Shown: in pieces, positions 47,027 to 47,272 of the stretch
How positions within the stretch are numbered: the stretch's first letter is position 1
Layout of the letters: every line of letters starts with the position of its first letter
DNA from: Omnitrophica bacterium RIFCSPLOWO2_12_FULL_50_11
GTDB taxonomy: Bacteria > Omnitrophota > Omnitrophia > Omnitrophales > Danuiimicrobiaceae
Direction: 5' to 3'
Length of the DNA stretch: 47,272 bases
NCBI GenBank assembly: GCA_001804315.1
Contig: MHFT01000104.1
Coordinates: 1 to 47,272 of the forward strand
Program-made: the position numbers and the translations under genes
The notes under the pieces: model-generated
What the model saw: the letters and a program-made list of their open reading frames with translations, nothing else
Told to the model about the DNA's origin: nothing
Databases searched by the model: none

Positions 47027-47272
47027 TCAAGCACTTGGTCCGCCTCCAGCTCTCTTTTTAGGAAGCCACTTCATCCGTGGATCCTTTTTCTCCCCACCTT
47101 GATCTCTTCGTCTTCTTTCATCCCCTTTCTCATGCTTTTCTTTTGTGCTCGGACGCTCACCCGTCGTATGTCCACCTCCTTTGGTAAGCACTCCACCACC
47201 TGGCAGACCAGTTATTCCAGGTCCAGGTGTGGGAACTGGAACTGCAACACCAGGCCCACCCGCTCCCGGAAC
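47027..47272 (-). CDS. C-terminus of a second Rhs protein with a different toxin tip (runs off right edge)
   Basis: Minus reading VPGAGGPGVAVPVPTPGPGITGLPGGGVLTKGGGHTTGERPSTKEKHEKGDERRRDQGGEKKDPRMKWLPKKRAGGGPSA*; not in the ORF track because it has no start in the window. Confidence 0.8.
   Translation of the reverse strand, partial: VPGAGGPGVAVPVPTPGPGITGLPGGGVLTKGGGHTTGERPSTKEKHEKGDERRRRDQGGEKKDPRMKWLPKKRAGGGPSA
47199..47272. repeat. Direct repeat (>=74 bp, reaches window edge) shared by two Rhs linkers, copy B
   Basis: cctggcagaccagttattccaggtccaggtgtgggaactggaactgcaacaccaggcccacccgctcccggaac. Confidence 0.95.

Noticed and set aside
1-47272. CRISPR array
   Set aside because: No regularly spaced direct repeats with unique spacers seen; the repeats present are palindromic and dispersed.

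Overview
Almost every gene in this window lies on the minus strand. From left to right I read: (1) a giant YD/RHS-repeat gene running off the left edge (1-6387), open in one frame except for a single in-frame TAA; (2) an apparently self-contained module for making a periplasmic nitrite-oxidoreductase/nitrate-reductase-like molybdoenzyme (6686-22987): porin, mobA, moaE, moaD, moeA, TauE/SafE permease, moaC-mogA fusion, moaA, tatA, ferredoxin, CxxC protein, TorD-like chaperone, beta subunit, small 95-aa ORF, alpha subunit, and a di-c-cytochrome/heme-b fusion; (3) an IS scrapyard (IS3-like, IS1634-like nested with a 12-bp TSD in an ISKra4-like gene), a 146-bp palindromic MITE-like element and an RHH/PIN toxin-antitoxin pair; (4) an ordinary chromosomal backbone (tRNA-Leu, ICMT-like, HIT, gltX, long indolepyruvate:ferredoxin oxidoreductase, nadK, dxs, ispA-type, xseB, xseA, ymdB-like, 5-FCL, tRNA-Arg); (5) a second Rhs locus on the right: truncated integrase, ISAs1/H-rpt element without TSD, YD-repeat debris, and two Rhs C-terminal tips that share a >=74-bp identical segment, each followed by a different candidate immunity gene. 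Several families of composite palindromic repeats are scattered at gene junctions, and three sit inside predicted coding frames of the molybdoenzyme operon. The most interesting items are the molybdoenzyme module with its uncharacterised accessory ORFs, the in-frame palindromic insertions, the TAA that replaces a conserved aromatic in the giant repeat protein, and the Rhs tip-swapping locus. All function calls come from reading the sequence only; no database search was run.
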